A stretch of DNA of 17,535 nt from an uncultured Lachnospiraceae bacterium (GTDB taxonomy: Bacteria > Bacillota > Clostridia > Lachnospirales > Lachnospiraceae): the NCBI GenBank assembly GCA_910584695.1, contig CAJUBR010000060.1:1-17535 (forward strand). The letters run 5' to 3'. How positions within the stretch are numbered: position 1 is the first letter of the stretch; the number at the start of each line of letters is the position of its first letter. Position numbers and translations under genes: made by a program. Below the pieces are notes generated by a model. The model worked only from the letters and a program-made list of their open reading frames with translations. It was not told the DNA's origin and did not search any database. Positions 1-7,824 of the stretch are shown here, piece after piece.

Positions 1-422
1 CTGATTCAACGGTATATTCAACCTTAAAAACCCTTGAGAAAAAGGAATTTATATCAGGTACTACCGAGAAAGTCGGAAATATGCCAGACCGCACCGTTTA
101 CAAACTCTCTGATAAAGGTAAAAATGAATTTGTAAACACTTTGAGAGCATCAATCCTGCAATTCAATTACGATACAAATATCTTTTCTATTGCCGCTTTT
201 TTTCTAAATACATTTACACCTGATGAACAGCAGGAGCTTTTGAAGGGACGGCTTAATATTCTACAAAAGTACCGTACAGGGATTGAAAAACAAATTAATC
301 CGTTATGGGAAAATGAAGTTTCTTCCGCCCATTCCGCAAATGTAAAAAGAATGATTGACCTTGTAGACGCTGAAATAACGGGGACAAACCGTTTACTTGA
401 AAGCTGCAATACCAACATATAA
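1..422 (+). CDS. PadR family transcriptional regulator, 5'-truncated by the window edge
   Basis: The reading frame is open from base 3 to the stop at 420-422, so the gene begins upstream of the window. The ATG at 81 is internal. The visible start, DSTVYSTLKTLEKKEFI, followed by PDRTVYKLSDKGKNEF, is the recognition-helix and wing signature of PadR winged-helix regulators (family pattern STVYxxLKxLEkkGlI ... Y.LTxkGk). The rest is a helical C-terminal segment, about 100 residues, as in PadR-s2 type proteins, used for dimerisation. Family members usually repress a nearby transporter or stress gene and respond to small molecules. The AraC gene follows 41 bp downstream on the same strand, so the two are probably co-transcribed. 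The regulated target is not evident here and may lie upstream of the window. Confidence 0.85.
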   Translation, partial: DSTVYSTLKTLEKKEFISGTTEKVGNMPDRTVYKLSDKGKNEFVNTLRASILQFNYDTNIFSIAAFFLNTFTPDEQQELLKGRLNILQKYRTGIEKQINPLWENEVSSAHSANVKRMIDLVDAEITGTNRLLESCNTNI

Positions 423-463
423 CACAAATCCATGAAATGGATAACAGACCGTGAGGAAAACCT

Positions 464-1255
464 ATGACTATAAACAATATCCGCTATTTATATCATGCAG
501 AAACAGACATTGAACTGATTTTCTGCAATAATTCAACTATATCCTACCCGTTGCATAATCACGTTTCCGTACTGACAATCGGTATCATACTGGACGGCTC
601 CGTAGTCCTTACAACAAATAAAAAATCAAGGACTTATAAGCAAAACGAAACATTTGCAATATTTCCATATGAGCCGCATAGCATTTCGGCACATGACAGC
701 TATTCCCTGCTTACCCTGTGCATTGATAAGAATGCTGTAAACGACGTAGATATTACCACCATACAAAAACATATTGGATTTCTTCTGATGCAGGCTCTGA
801 ATATGGGAAAAACTAGTCACTATCAGATATTACAGCTATTAAACTGTCTGGAGGAAACCTCGGATTCTTCCAACTGGCAGCTAAAAAACCATACCCCCTA
901 TATCCACGACTTAAAAAAACAGTTGGAATTATACCCAGAATGTAAACTTACTGTCGAGGAAATGGCACAAAACGCTTTTATCAGCAAATACCACTTTATC
1001 AGAAGCTTCAAGGCAGAGGTAGGGCTTACACCGCACCAGTTCCAAATCCAGAACCGCATCCGCAAGGCGCAACGCCTAATCCATGAAACTGATACAATAA
1101 CCGAAGTAGCTTTGACCACGGGTTTCTGCGACCAAAGCCACTTCATAAAACAATTTGAAAAATATGTAGGCTTGCCGCCTTTAACTTATAAAGCTTCTTC
1201 TGAAATTATCCCCCAAAATACCTCTATGTCATTCGGCGATGCTAAAGAGATATAA
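464..1255 (+). CDS. AraC family transcriptional regulator
   Basis: This 263-residue protein has the usual AraC layout. The N-terminal cupin-like ligand-binding half (about 20-90) carries a histidine-rich patch near 31-33 and the PHSIS segment near 71-75, typical of AraC_binding domains. The C-terminal double helix-turn-helix spans about 160-245. Its first helix pair is LTVEEMAQNAFISKYHFIR. The second unit runs from ITEVALTTGF to FEKYVGLPPLTYK, the conserved final signature. The start ATG follows GAGGAAAACCT, a good ribosome binding site. It is probably co-transcribed with the PadR gene upstream. It meets the cupin gene tail to tail with 13 bp between stop codons. The ligand is unknown. Sugar or small-molecule control of a nearby gene is usual for the family. 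Confidence 0.93.
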   Translation: MTINNIRYLYHAETDIELIFCNNSTISYPLHNHVSVLTIGIILDGSVVLTTNKKSRTYKQNETFAIFPYEPHSISAHDSYSLLTLCIDKNAVNDVDITTIQKHIGFLLMQALNMGKTSHYQILQLLNCLEETSDSSNWQLKNHTPYIHDLKKQLELYPECKLTVEEMAQNAFISKYHFIRSFKAEVGLTPHQFQIQNRIRKAQRLIHETDTITEVALTTGFCDQSHFIKQFEKYVGLPPLTYKASSEIIPQNTSMSFGDAKEI

Positions 1256-1268
1256 CCAGAGAGAACCA

Positions 1269-1664
1269 TTAGCAGAGGGCGGGCATAAACTTTGCGAACA
1301 GGCAAATCCCGTCATCCCCTGCAATCACTTCATGCGGTACGCCTACTGGAAATATAGATATTACGCCCGCTTCATAGGACAATTCCACACCGTCATTTAC
1401 GCACATGCCCGTACCAGAGATTACTTCATGCGTTTCCAGTTGTTTCTCATGGATGTGGTTGCCAATCTTTTTATTAGGGGCTATCCTCACAAGATGGTAA
1501 CTGAATTGTCCGTCTGTCCTCTCGGATGTTATAATGTGCTTCAGTTCCACACCCTCGAAAGCAGAATGTTTTGACCACGGAATGGCATCAAAGGTAACCG
1601 TGGCATCTGGTAACAGCAGCTTTCCTCCTTCATTGAATTTTTCAAACAGATTTTTGTAATCCAT
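1269..1664 (-). CDS. Small single-domain cupin protein
   Basis: This 131-residue protein is a single beta-barrel cupin (Cupin_2 type). Both cupin motifs are complete. Motif 1 is G69-H70-x-H72-x4-E77-x6-G84. Motif 2 is G100-x5-P106-x-G108-x2-H111. H70, H72, E77 and H111 are the expected metal ligands, so a metal-binding enzyme or small-molecule binding protein is likely; the substrate cannot be read from sequence. I chose ATG at 1664 over the in-frame GTG at 1673. The AAAGGAAG element sits about 8 bases before the ATG but directly abuts the GTG. The gene converges with the AraC gene. Whether that regulator controls it is not shown. Confidence 0.85.
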   Translation of the reverse strand: MDYKNLFEKFNEGGKLLLPDATVTFDAIPWSKHSAFEGVELKHIITSERTDGQFSYHLVRIAPNKKIGNHIHEKQLETHEVISGTGMCVNDGVELSYEAGVISIFPVGVPHEVIAGDDGICLFAKFMPALC

Positions 1665-1764
1665 TTCCAACACTTCCTTTCAAATTTTTTGGCAATGCCT
1701 TTGCCTGCCTACATCATACCAACAGGCTTATTATTTGAATTGTAAAAAATTGCGGAATACAAAA

Positions 1765-1813
1765 CAGAGCCGATGAATTGTGATTTCCATATATCACAAG
1801 TTCATCGTCTCTG
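1765..1813 (-). terminator. Imperfect long hairpin, likely Rho-independent terminator (minus)
   Basis: Arms at 1765-1784 and 1793-1813 pair in blocks of 5, 7 and 7 bp with one mismatch (1770/1808) and one bulge (1800), around an 8-base loop. Read on the minus strand the stem is followed by TTTT. It overlaps the 3' end of the KTR relic, as expected for that gene's own terminator. Confidence 0.6.
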
Positions 1814-1994
1814 CGTCTGGCACTATGATGACTGTTATTTTTAAATTTTTTGCTTCAATCAATGTTTCCTGCTTGCATTTCGGACAGTATAACGGATATT
1901 TTATCAAAACCGTATCTTCCCTAATCCTGTCAAAGGTCTTATTAGAACAAATCGGCCAACGCACCCATTCCCTAGCTATCATCATGGCACGCAA
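1794..1994 (-). pseudogene. Cysteine-rich KTR-domain protein, probable relic
   Basis: The frame (up to 66 residues) matches the small cysteine-rich KTR family often found with conjugative elements in Firmicutes. The NKT...RIREDTVL, YPLYCPKCKQETLI and TVI.PDAET segments line up with what I recall of the family. Members normally carry two CPxC pairs, presumably for zinc. Here the first cysteine is replaced: the sequence reads RWPIC where CPxC is expected, with a TGG codon in place of TGC or TGT. No ribosome binding site precedes any of the candidate ATG codons (1994, 1985, 1982). A terminator hairpin lies directly upstream (2002-2028), leaving no room for a promoter. I therefore read it as a decaying gene, though a functional divergent copy is not excluded. 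Confidence 0.6.
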
Positions 1995-1997
1995 ACC

Positions 1998-2028
1998 AAA
2001 AAACCGTACTGCCCTTTACAGTACGGTT
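1998..2028 (-). terminator. Rho-independent terminator downstream of the Fic relic (minus)
   Basis: A perfect 10-bp inverted repeat, AACCGTACTG (2002-2011) and CAGTACGGTT (2019-2028), encloses a 7-base loop. On the minus strand the stem runs straight into six T residues (2003-1998, the first two within the stem). It sits 17 bp beyond the stop of the Fic relic, so it is well placed to end that transcript. Confidence 0.85.
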
Positions 2029-2044
2029 ATAACCTATTACTATG

Positions 2045-2450
2045 CTATATTGTCATTGTGGGAGCGGATTCCTCCCCTTCATCCGGACTTTCATTCTGAC
2101 GGAAATCAATTCCATCAATTCTATTTTCGTATATAAATGTTTTTATTTCTTCCATATTGCCGGACTCGTAAAAGTCACCCAGCATTCTTGCAAATTCTGG
2201 CTGGTGTTCAATCGGTATATCCGGTTTCCATGATGTACCCCCAAAGGATACTGGAATCTTACGAATAAATCCTGCGTTAATTACCAGATTGTCCCCACCC
2301 ACAATTTTTTCTACTTTGACATTAGGAGCACGCATCCCATTAAAGATTGCCTCCGTATCCGGATAAGTCAAGCCCTTCCAGTTTTGCACTTTTCCATATA
2401 TAGTCTATGATGTTGCGTTTGGCTACAAATATATTTTCCTCTCGTGTCAT
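2045..2450 (-). pseudogene. Fic family protein, frameshifted and internally deleted
   Basis: Read from ATG at 2450, the frame gives MTREENIFVAKRNIIDYIW followed by KSAKLEGL, a typical Fic-family N-terminus. The frame then breaks near 2369. Homology resumes in another frame with TYPDTEAIFNG and continues to the stop at 2045. A deletion of about 5 bases would explain the shift. The second frame is also too short. From memory of this Fic subfamily, a block of about 30-40 residues is missing between KVEKIV and GGDNLVINAG. A larger block, containing the catalytic HxFxDGNKR core, is missing between WKPDIPIE and HQPEFARML. No HPFxxGN-type motif is visible in any frame, so AMP-transferase activity must be absent. 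The deletions are inferred from recalled family sequence; the frame break is seen directly. Confidence 0.8.
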
Positions 2451-2538
2451 GGAAAACTTTGGTTCCACAGTATCCACCTTCTTTTTTATTAAAATATCTT
2501 CCGGCTGTCCTAAAACAACTTAAAAATTTAACAACCTG

Positions 2539-3309
2539 CTAGTCATCAGAATATTGATTCAAAACTTCATCTGGAATCGAATAGCATGTAGAACCGTTTC
2601 TGATTTTTGCCGCTAATTGATATTCCAAAAAATCCACAACCTCTGCTTTTTTTAACCTCATATTTTTTGCACATGACAAATCAACATCATCAATCCGGGA
2701 ATCCCATCCCGGTTCCCAATTATCAATTTCTTCATAATTATCCGGCTTTAAATAAACAGTAATCGATTTCAAAGGATTTTCCTCACAATATTTTCTATAA
2801 TCATATTCAAAAGAAATCAACTCATCAATATTGCATATGATCTGAGCTGCCTCATCTATCTGCTTATAATTGTCCAGATACAATTCGATGGAAACACCCA
2901 TTCCGGTATCCCTATCATAAGTTGTTACGGCTTGATCAAAAGATGCGGCTTGGCAGACTTTTTTTATTTCATCCAAGTAGTTCACCATAACAGAATTAAT
3001 ATAATTATCATCAATCTGTTTCTCATAAAATCTCGTTTCCGATGCAGCTACATAGGGATGACGTGTAGAAGAATAAACAGAAAAAGACATCCCGTTCTTC
3101 GTCTCAAAAACATACTCATATATAGGATTCCCTTCATCCGTATCATCCGGATAACTCTTTTCTTCTTTCAACTTACACTTTTCAGAAAAGACATCTTTTA
3201 CATACTTTTTCACTTCTTTTTTAGAATAGTAGGTAGGTTCGGAAGAACAGCCTGCCAATCCCAATACGAAAAAAGCACAGATTACAGCCAATATCATTTT
3301 CTTTTTCAC
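2539..3309 (-). CDS. Putative lipoprotein of unknown function
   Basis: This 256-residue protein has a type II signal peptide: a lysine-rich start, a hydrophobic stretch at 6-17, and the lipobox LAGC with the acylated cysteine at 21. The mature part should be anchored to the outer face of the membrane. It is acidic and rich in Tyr and Asp, with no motif I recognise. The region at about 27-110 alternates charged and aromatic residues and looks like a compact alpha/beta fold. The start is GTG at 3309, supported by AAGGGGGA nine bases upstream; the in-frame ATG at residue 5 is too far from that site. It is divergent from azlC and has no same-strand neighbour except the broken Fic gene. Function is unassigned. 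Confidence 0.8.
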   Translation of the reverse strand: MKKKMILAVICAFFVLGLAGCSSEPTYYSKKEVKKYVKDVFSEKCKLKEEKSYPDDTDEGNPIYEYVFETKNGMSFSVYSSTRHPYVAASETRFYEKQIDDNYINSVMVNYLDEIKKVCQAASFDQAVTTYDRDTGMGVSIELYLDNYKQIDEAAQIICNIDELISFEYDYRKYCEENPLKSITVYLKPDNYEEIDNWEPGWDSRIDDVDLSCAKNMRLKKAEVVDFLEYQLAAKIRNGSTCYSIPDEVLNQYSDD

Positions 3310-3446
3310 TTTTGTTTTCCCCCTTCATTAATTTTTTACCATATGCTGCAATATATAAAAAATTCCGTCAAAAATATAACGTTTCTTTTGCTTTCTATTC
3401 TTAAATATAGCTGATTTCCTTTGAAAAGGCAATATACAAAATCCCT

Positions 3447-3475
3447 TTGCCATTTTCCCCATATCGTGATAGTAT
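3447..3475 (+). promoter_or_regulatory. Predicted sigma-A promoter for azlCD
   Basis: TTGCCA at 3447-3452 and TAGTAT at 3470-3475 are separated by exactly 17 bp, about 45 bp before the azlC start. A second TATAAT at 3496-3501 lacks a good -35 partner. Confidence 0.55.
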
Positions 3476-3521
3476 ATCATTCAGTAAACAGGAACTATAA
3501 TGATGAAATGAGGATACTCTT

Positions 3522-4232
3522 TTGAACAATAAAACCTATCAACATTATCAACATGGATTACGCGACGGAATTGCTGTTGCCCTTGGCTACTTTGCCGTAT
3601 CCTTTACCTTTGGAATGGAAGCGGTAACAAGCGGGTTAAGCATCTGGCAGGCAGCATTGATTTCCCTGACCAATGTAACATCCGCCGGACAATTTTCCGG
3701 GCTTGCAATCATCGCAGCAGGTGGTACGTATCTTGAACTTGCCCTGACACAGCTCGTTATCAATCTGCGCTACTGTCTGATGTCATTTTCTCTGGCCCAA
3801 AAACTGGACAAAACTACATCAAGCCTGCATCGGTATACCATGGCGTACAGTGTGACAGATGAAATATTTGCATTGGATACCAGCCAAACCGGAGACCTGC
3901 ATCCTGCCTATCATTATGGAATTACCAGTATTGCCGTTCCCGGCTGGGTGCTTGGTACCTTAGCCGGTGCCATATCCGGCAGCCTTCTTCCTTCTTTTAT
4001 AATGAGTGCTCTTGGAATCGCTATTTACGGAATGTTTCTGGCAATCATTATCCCACCGGCAAAGAAAAACCGCACTATTTTAATTGTGGTTCTGGCTGCC
4101 ATGGCATTAAGCTTTTTATTTGCAATACTGCCCGGATTAAAACAAATCACCTCCGGTTTTGCCATCATCCTTATCACAGTGATCGTAGCCGGTATCGCAG
4201 CAAAAATAAGACCGATTGAAAATCATCTTTGA
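3522..4232 (+). CDS. azlC: AzlC family branched-chain amino acid exporter, large subunit
   Basis: This 236-residue, strongly hydrophobic protein matches AzlC, the large subunit of the two-part branched-chain amino acid exporter whose derepression gives azaleucine resistance in Bacillus. Typical AzlC features are the N-terminal RDGIAVALGYFAVSFTFG segment, the SAGQFSGLAIIAAGG stretch and the NLRYCLMSFSLAQKL motif. About six to eight membrane segments are visible. The start is TTG at 3522: ATGAGG lies 8 bases upstream and no in-frame ATG occurs before the conserved N-terminus. azlD follows 22 bp downstream in the same operon. The pair should export valine, leucine, isoleucine or analogues at the cytoplasmic membrane. 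Confidence 0.92.
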   Translation: MNNKTYQHYQHGLRDGIAVALGYFAVSFTFGMEAVTSGLSIWQAALISLTNVTSAGQFSGLAIIAAGGTYLELALTQLVINLRYCLMSFSLAQKLDKTTSSLHRYTMAYSVTDEIFALDTSQTGDLHPAYHYGITSIAVPGWVLGTLAGAISGSLLPSFIMSALGIAIYGMFLAIIIPPAKKNRTILIVVLAAMALSFLFAILPGLKQITSGFAIILITVIVAGIAAKIRPIENHL

Positions 4233-4254
4233 ATCATAGAAGGAGAACCATAAA

Positions 4255-4572
4255 ATGACACACAATATATACCTATACATACTGGCTATGGCTGGGGTAA
4301 CTTACCTAATCCGCATGCTTCCTCTGGTACTATCCAAAAAAGAAATTACCAACACCTATATCAAATCTTTTCTTTATTATGTGCCCTATGCCTGCCTTGC
4401 TGCCATGACATTCCCGGCAATTTTATCTTCTACTGCAAGTATCTATTCTGCCCTTGTGGGATTCGCAGTTGCCGTCATCGCTGCCTATAAAGAAAAAAGC
4501 CTGCTCACCGTTGCTCTGCTTGCCTGCACTGCCGTATTTATTACGGAGCGGATCATGATCATTCTTCACTAA
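4255..4572 (+). CDS. azlD: AzlD family branched-chain amino acid exporter, small subunit
   Basis: This 105-residue membrane protein has four hydrophobic segments and the family hallmarks TYLIRMLPLVL near the N-terminus and FLYYVPYACLAAMTFPAIL at about 39-57. It follows azlC with a good ribosome binding site (AAGGAGAACC, 9 bases before the ATG). Length is normal for the family. It forms the export complex with AzlC. It converges with the response regulator gene 54 bp downstream; I see no clear terminator in that gap. Confidence 0.92.
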   Translation: MTHNIYLYILAMAGVTYLIRMLPLVLSKKEITNTYIKSFLYYVPYACLAAMTFPAILSSTASIYSALVGFAVAVIAAYKEKSLLTVALLACTAVFITERIMIILH

Positions 4573-4626
4573 GATATTCCCATAAACCAGTACACCGAAT
4601 CACGATATCCGGAACAACCCTGCATA

Positions 4627-5265
4627 CTACTCTCCCCGTTTTTTTCCTGTCAGATAGTATACTGCAAGTGCCGTTCTGTGTGACAAATTTTCTCTTGCCA
4701 GAATTGAAGTGATATAATTTTTAACGGTTCCCTCACTGATGAACAGCTTGTTTGCAATTTCTTTGTTAGACAACCCCTCTGCAACCGCCCGTATGATTTC
4801 TAATTCTCTGGAAGAATAACCCTGCTCACAAAAACCGGCTGTCTTAAATTCCGGATTTCTCGTAAAATGCTCTAAGATATTTTCTTCCATCACCCCTGTA
4901 CCATAATGAACCGATTTTATCATCTGCTTCAAATGTTCCGGCGTATGATTCTTAATCAGATACCCCTTTGCACCATTGCAAAGAGCCTGGTGCACCAGTT
5001 CATCATCATCAAATGTGGTAAGAATCAACACTTTTCCAAGCTTATGCTCCGTTATATACTTAGTCGCTTCGATACCATTTAATCCCGGCATCTGGATATC
5101 CATCAAAAATACATCGGGGGTATTTAATTTTGCAAGCTCAATGGCTTCTTTTCCATCTGCCGCACAACCAAGCACTTCAAATTCCTCATCCACATCCAGT
5201 ATGATCCGCATTCCGTCCCGGACAAAATCACTGTCATCGGCTATAATTACTTTAATTTTTTCCAT
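4627..5265 (-). CDS. LuxR/NarL-type response regulator of an ABC-linked two-component system
   Basis: This 212-residue protein has a receiver domain (about 4-120) followed by a LuxR-type helix-turn-helix (about 148-207). The acidic pair D10-D11, phosphoacceptor D56 in LMDIQMPG, T83/T84 and K105 are all in place. The DNA-binding part contains LSNKEIANKLFISEGTVKN at 165-183. The start ATG follows AAGGAAAG with 6 bases between. It lies 52 bp after the histidine kinase gene and is probably translated from the same message. By analogy with LnrK-type regulators it should activate the adjacent ABC transporter operon when phosphorylated. The target site has not been identified. Confidence 0.93.
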   Translation of the reverse strand: MEKIKVIIADDSDFVRDGMRIILDVDEEFEVLGCAADGKEAIELAKLNTPDVFLMDIQMPGLNGIEATKYITEHKLGKVLILTTFDDDELVHQALCNGAKGYLIKNHTPEHLKQMIKSVHYGTGVMEENILEHFTRNPEFKTAGFCEQGYSSRELEIIRAVAEGLSNKEIANKLFISEGTVKNYITSILARENLSHRTALAVYYLTGKKRGE

Positions 5266-5317
5266 TTATTTCTTTCCTTTTAATATTTCTTAACCAATAG
5301 GCAATTACGAAACCAAA

Positions 5318-6445
5318 CTATAACGGCAACAGCATATTGACTGTAAATCCCGTTTCACCGTTAAAACTCAGAACTCCATTCACATCCCTTACCCTGTACC
5401 GCATTCCGGAAATACCCATTCCGTCCACCACTTCTGTACAACCAGCCCCATTATCCGAAATGCTGCAGCGGACGATCTGATTCATTACATGAATTTTCAT
5501 ATCGATCTTTGTACAACCCGCATATTTTAAAGAATTGGAAACTGCCTCATATGCATTATCCAATATAATTTCCAGATATTTCTCCGGCACCTTTGATAAA
5601 TCACCTTCTGTAACCAGTGCTGCTTCTATACCCTTTTGCCTGCATTCTTCACACAGCTTTTCCAACTGTATGATTGCAAGCTTATATTTCTCCGGTCGCT
5701 CTTTCCGCAAAATTGCACGAATTTCATCCATCCCCGTTCTAAGCTGGTCAATCACAGCCTGTATCATTTTCCCGGATGTTTCCGGCTCTCTTTCCATAAT
5801 GACCTTTACTGCCTCCAACTGATAGACAGAACCGTTGATATTATGTCCAAGCTTATCATGTAAGGTCTGGGCAAGCTGTGTCCGTTCTTCCAAAACCTGA
5901 TTTTCAGCCATCCACAATTCCCGCCTCACTGTCTCCTGCATTTCATGCTCCTTTTCATACATGCTATGCTTTAAATCCTGTTCTAAAAGCATATCTTCTT
6001 TCGTCTGCTTTCGATAAGACTCCACTATAAAGTCATGCTGAATGTAAATAACAGCTAAAAAGAGCGTGATCATCATTTGAACGGAAATTCCGATATTACT
6101 CGGAACACATGCAATTACCAAAGGTATAAAATACCATAACAGCCCCGGTTTCCTATATAAAATTCCTTCATAACATAACAAAATTCCTAACAGCAGAAAT
6201 TCTTTTCCCAATGTCACAAGCATAACCATCCATAATAGAATCGACAGTCCAAATAAAATCCATCTCTTACTTTGCGTTGTCAGTTCCTTAGCCGCCATCG
6301 TTCCTACAAACAATGCCAAAAGCAGAAGCACTCCGGCAGATGCTTTAATCAGTATAAACTGTGATAATACAATATAAACTTCTAATATTAGTACTAAACT
6401 AATTCTTACTGCCAGAAAATAATTTTCCCGAAGCTGTTCTGTCAT
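5318..6445 (-). CDS. Sensor histidine kinase (HisKA_3 type) with intramembrane sensor
   Basis: The 375-residue protein begins with about five or six closely packed hydrophobic segments (about 10-140) and almost no extracellular loop. A charged helical linker (about 145-190) follows, then the HisKA_3 dimerisation helix with phosphoacceptor H196 in TLHDKLGHNING. The ATPase domain shows the N-box EAVSN (300-304), DNGAG (331-335) and GMGISGM (342-348). The start ATG has GAGGG ten bases upstream. A 113-bp gap separates it from the permease gene upstream, enough for a promoter of its own. It pairs with the response regulator downstream. Kinases of this type in transporter-linked systems sense membrane-active antibiotics; the signal here is inferred, not shown. 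Confidence 0.92.
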   Translation of the reverse strand: MTEQLRENYFLAVRISLVLILEVYIVLSQFILIKASAGVLLLLALFVGTMAAKELTTQSKRWILFGLSILLWMVMLVTLGKEFLLLGILLCYEGILYRKPGLLWYFIPLVIACVPSNIGISVQMMITLFLAVIYIQHDFIVESYRKQTKEDMLLEQDLKHSMYEKEHEMQETVRRELWMAENQVLEERTQLAQTLHDKLGHNINGSVYQLEAVKVIMEREPETSGKMIQAVIDQLRTGMDEIRAILRKERPEKYKLAIIQLEKLCEECRQKGIEAALVTEGDLSKVPEKYLEIILDNAYEAVSNSLKYAGCTKIDMKIHVMNQIVRCSISDNGAGCTEVVDGMGISGMRYRVRDVNGVLSFNGETGFTVNMLLPL

Positions 6446-6558
6446 TTACTACAATCCCTCACTAATCTCAATCCGACCTTCCGTTTCCTATCACTAACCC
6501 TTTCGTGTTTCTTAGTATACGGGGTTCTATTAAAAAAAGCAAGCAATCTACCAAATGA

Positions 6559-7824
6559 CTATACATCACAGTGTTTCATCTTCAATCCCACACTTCCTAT
6601 ACTAATACATAAAATCAAATATGCTGCCGTCACATATAATATCATGGAATATGCCCCCTGATCCCCTGCCAATAACAGCTCTGCTACTCTTAAAAACCAA
6701 CGCTGAGGCATAAGATAAGAAACTGCCTTGATTATCATAGAGGTTGCATCCAGAGAAAAATACAAACCAGAAAGCAATGCAGAAATGCTCCACAACGAAA
6801 ACACCGCATAATTGGCACTCATGACATCTCCCAGTAAGATCCCTAGCAGAAGGCTGATTATACTAAAAATCAACCCCAGACAAAAAATAACAAATAGGAA
6901 CACATATTTATTAATTCCAAAATCCATATCCCTGACGACAAAAATACAAATTCCTAAAATGAAAGTCTGCATAACGGATACAAGAGATGCCACGATAAAC
7001 TTACTGAAAAAATACTCTGTCCTGCTAAGCTTTGACAACATGGCTCTGGTATACACCTTATTATCCTGCTCCTCAATTACAGTGTGTGCCACACAAACCC
7101 CACAAAACAAAAAGCCAAGGGTAATAATTGCATACGCATATCCAATTAATGACTTTTGACTAATCTGTTCATTGGTTAATGCAATTTCTTCTTTTCCCCT
7201 TAAGTTCACAATGTGCTTTTGGGGAATTCCTTTATCCATCGATTTTAATACATCAGATACCTTACTAGCATTTTGTTGTGTATATTCCCCGGCACAGTGG
7301 ATTTTGGACAAAATATCAGTTAATTCCACCTTAAACAACTCCCAGCGTTCATCATCAGACACCAGATACACCTGAATTGCCTTTTGATAATCTCCTTCTA
7401 AAACACTGCTTTCAAAATTTTCTTTTATAAAAAGCAGTACCCCTGCCCGGTCATCAAATGCATCCTTCTTAGCCTGCTCTCTCACCTGTTCTTCCGACAT
7501 ATCCTGCACATCACACCTGCACACGGAAAACATCCCAGTCATAGCAAGACTTTCCAACAGATATTGCGAAAGTTCTGACCCTGACCCATCATAGACCTTA
7601 AGAATATACTTGGTAGTATCCCCTACATATACTGCTTTATCACTGCATTTCTCCAATTCTATAATCCCGTTTTTCGTTTCTTCATTTTCATATAGTACAG
7701 ATTCTGTTTTCAAATTCAGAATTACTGCTGACACAATCGGTGTAACACAAAGGAAAAACAAAAACCCCTTATTACGTAACAACAGCTTTAGATTTATTTT
7801 TAGTAGTGTACCGAATTTACTCAT
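6559..7824 (-). CDS. ABC-2 type transporter permease (second of pair)
   Basis: This 421-residue permease starts at ATG 7824, preceded by GAGAGGGAGAGC. Longer in-frame starts would overlap most of the previous gene's 3' end and are rejected. One membrane segment at about 21-37 is followed by a long extracytoplasmic region (about 38-225). Five more segments follow at about 226-248, 273-296, 305-331, 336-355 and 393-413. This is the ABC2_membrane_3 layout of LnrM/LnrN and other drug-efflux permeases. Its ATG overlaps the stop of the upstream permease by four bases (ATGA), a sign of translational coupling and 1:1 stoichiometry. It should form a heterodimeric channel with that permease, driven by the upstream ATPase. 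Confidence 0.9.
   Translation of the reverse strand: MSKFGTLLKINLKLLLRNKGFLFFLCVTPIVSAVILNLKTESVLYENEETKNGIIELEKCSDKAVYVGDTTKYILKVYDGSGSELSQYLLESLAMTGMFSVCRCDVQDMSEEQVREQAKKDAFDDRAGVLLFIKENFESSVLEGDYQKAIQVYLVSDDERWELFKVELTDILSKIHCAGEYTQQNASKVSDVLKSMDKGIPQKHIVNLRGKEEIALTNEQISQKSLIGYAYAIITLGFLFCGVCVAHTVIEEQDNKVYTRAMLSKLSRTEYFFSKFIVASLVSVMQTFILGICIFVVRDMDFGINKYVFLFVIFCLGLIFSIISLLLGILLGDVMSANYAVFSLWSISALLSGLYFSLDATSMIIKAVSYLMPQRWFLRVAELLLAGDQGAYSMILYVTAAYLILCISIGSVGLKMKHCDV

Noticed and set aside
1239..1574. 111-codon plus-strand frame overlapping the cupin gene
   Set aside because: It is the antisense shadow of a gene with complete cupin motifs and a good ribosome binding site.
2932..3414. 160-codon plus-strand frame
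   Set aside because: It is antisense to the lipoprotein gene and has a low-complexity Ile/Phe/Arg composition typical of shadow frames.
3310..3446. A promoter for the lipoprotein gene with TTGACG as -35
   Set aside because: On the minus strand TTGACG is present, but no acceptable -10 occurs at 16-18 bp, so I do not list it.
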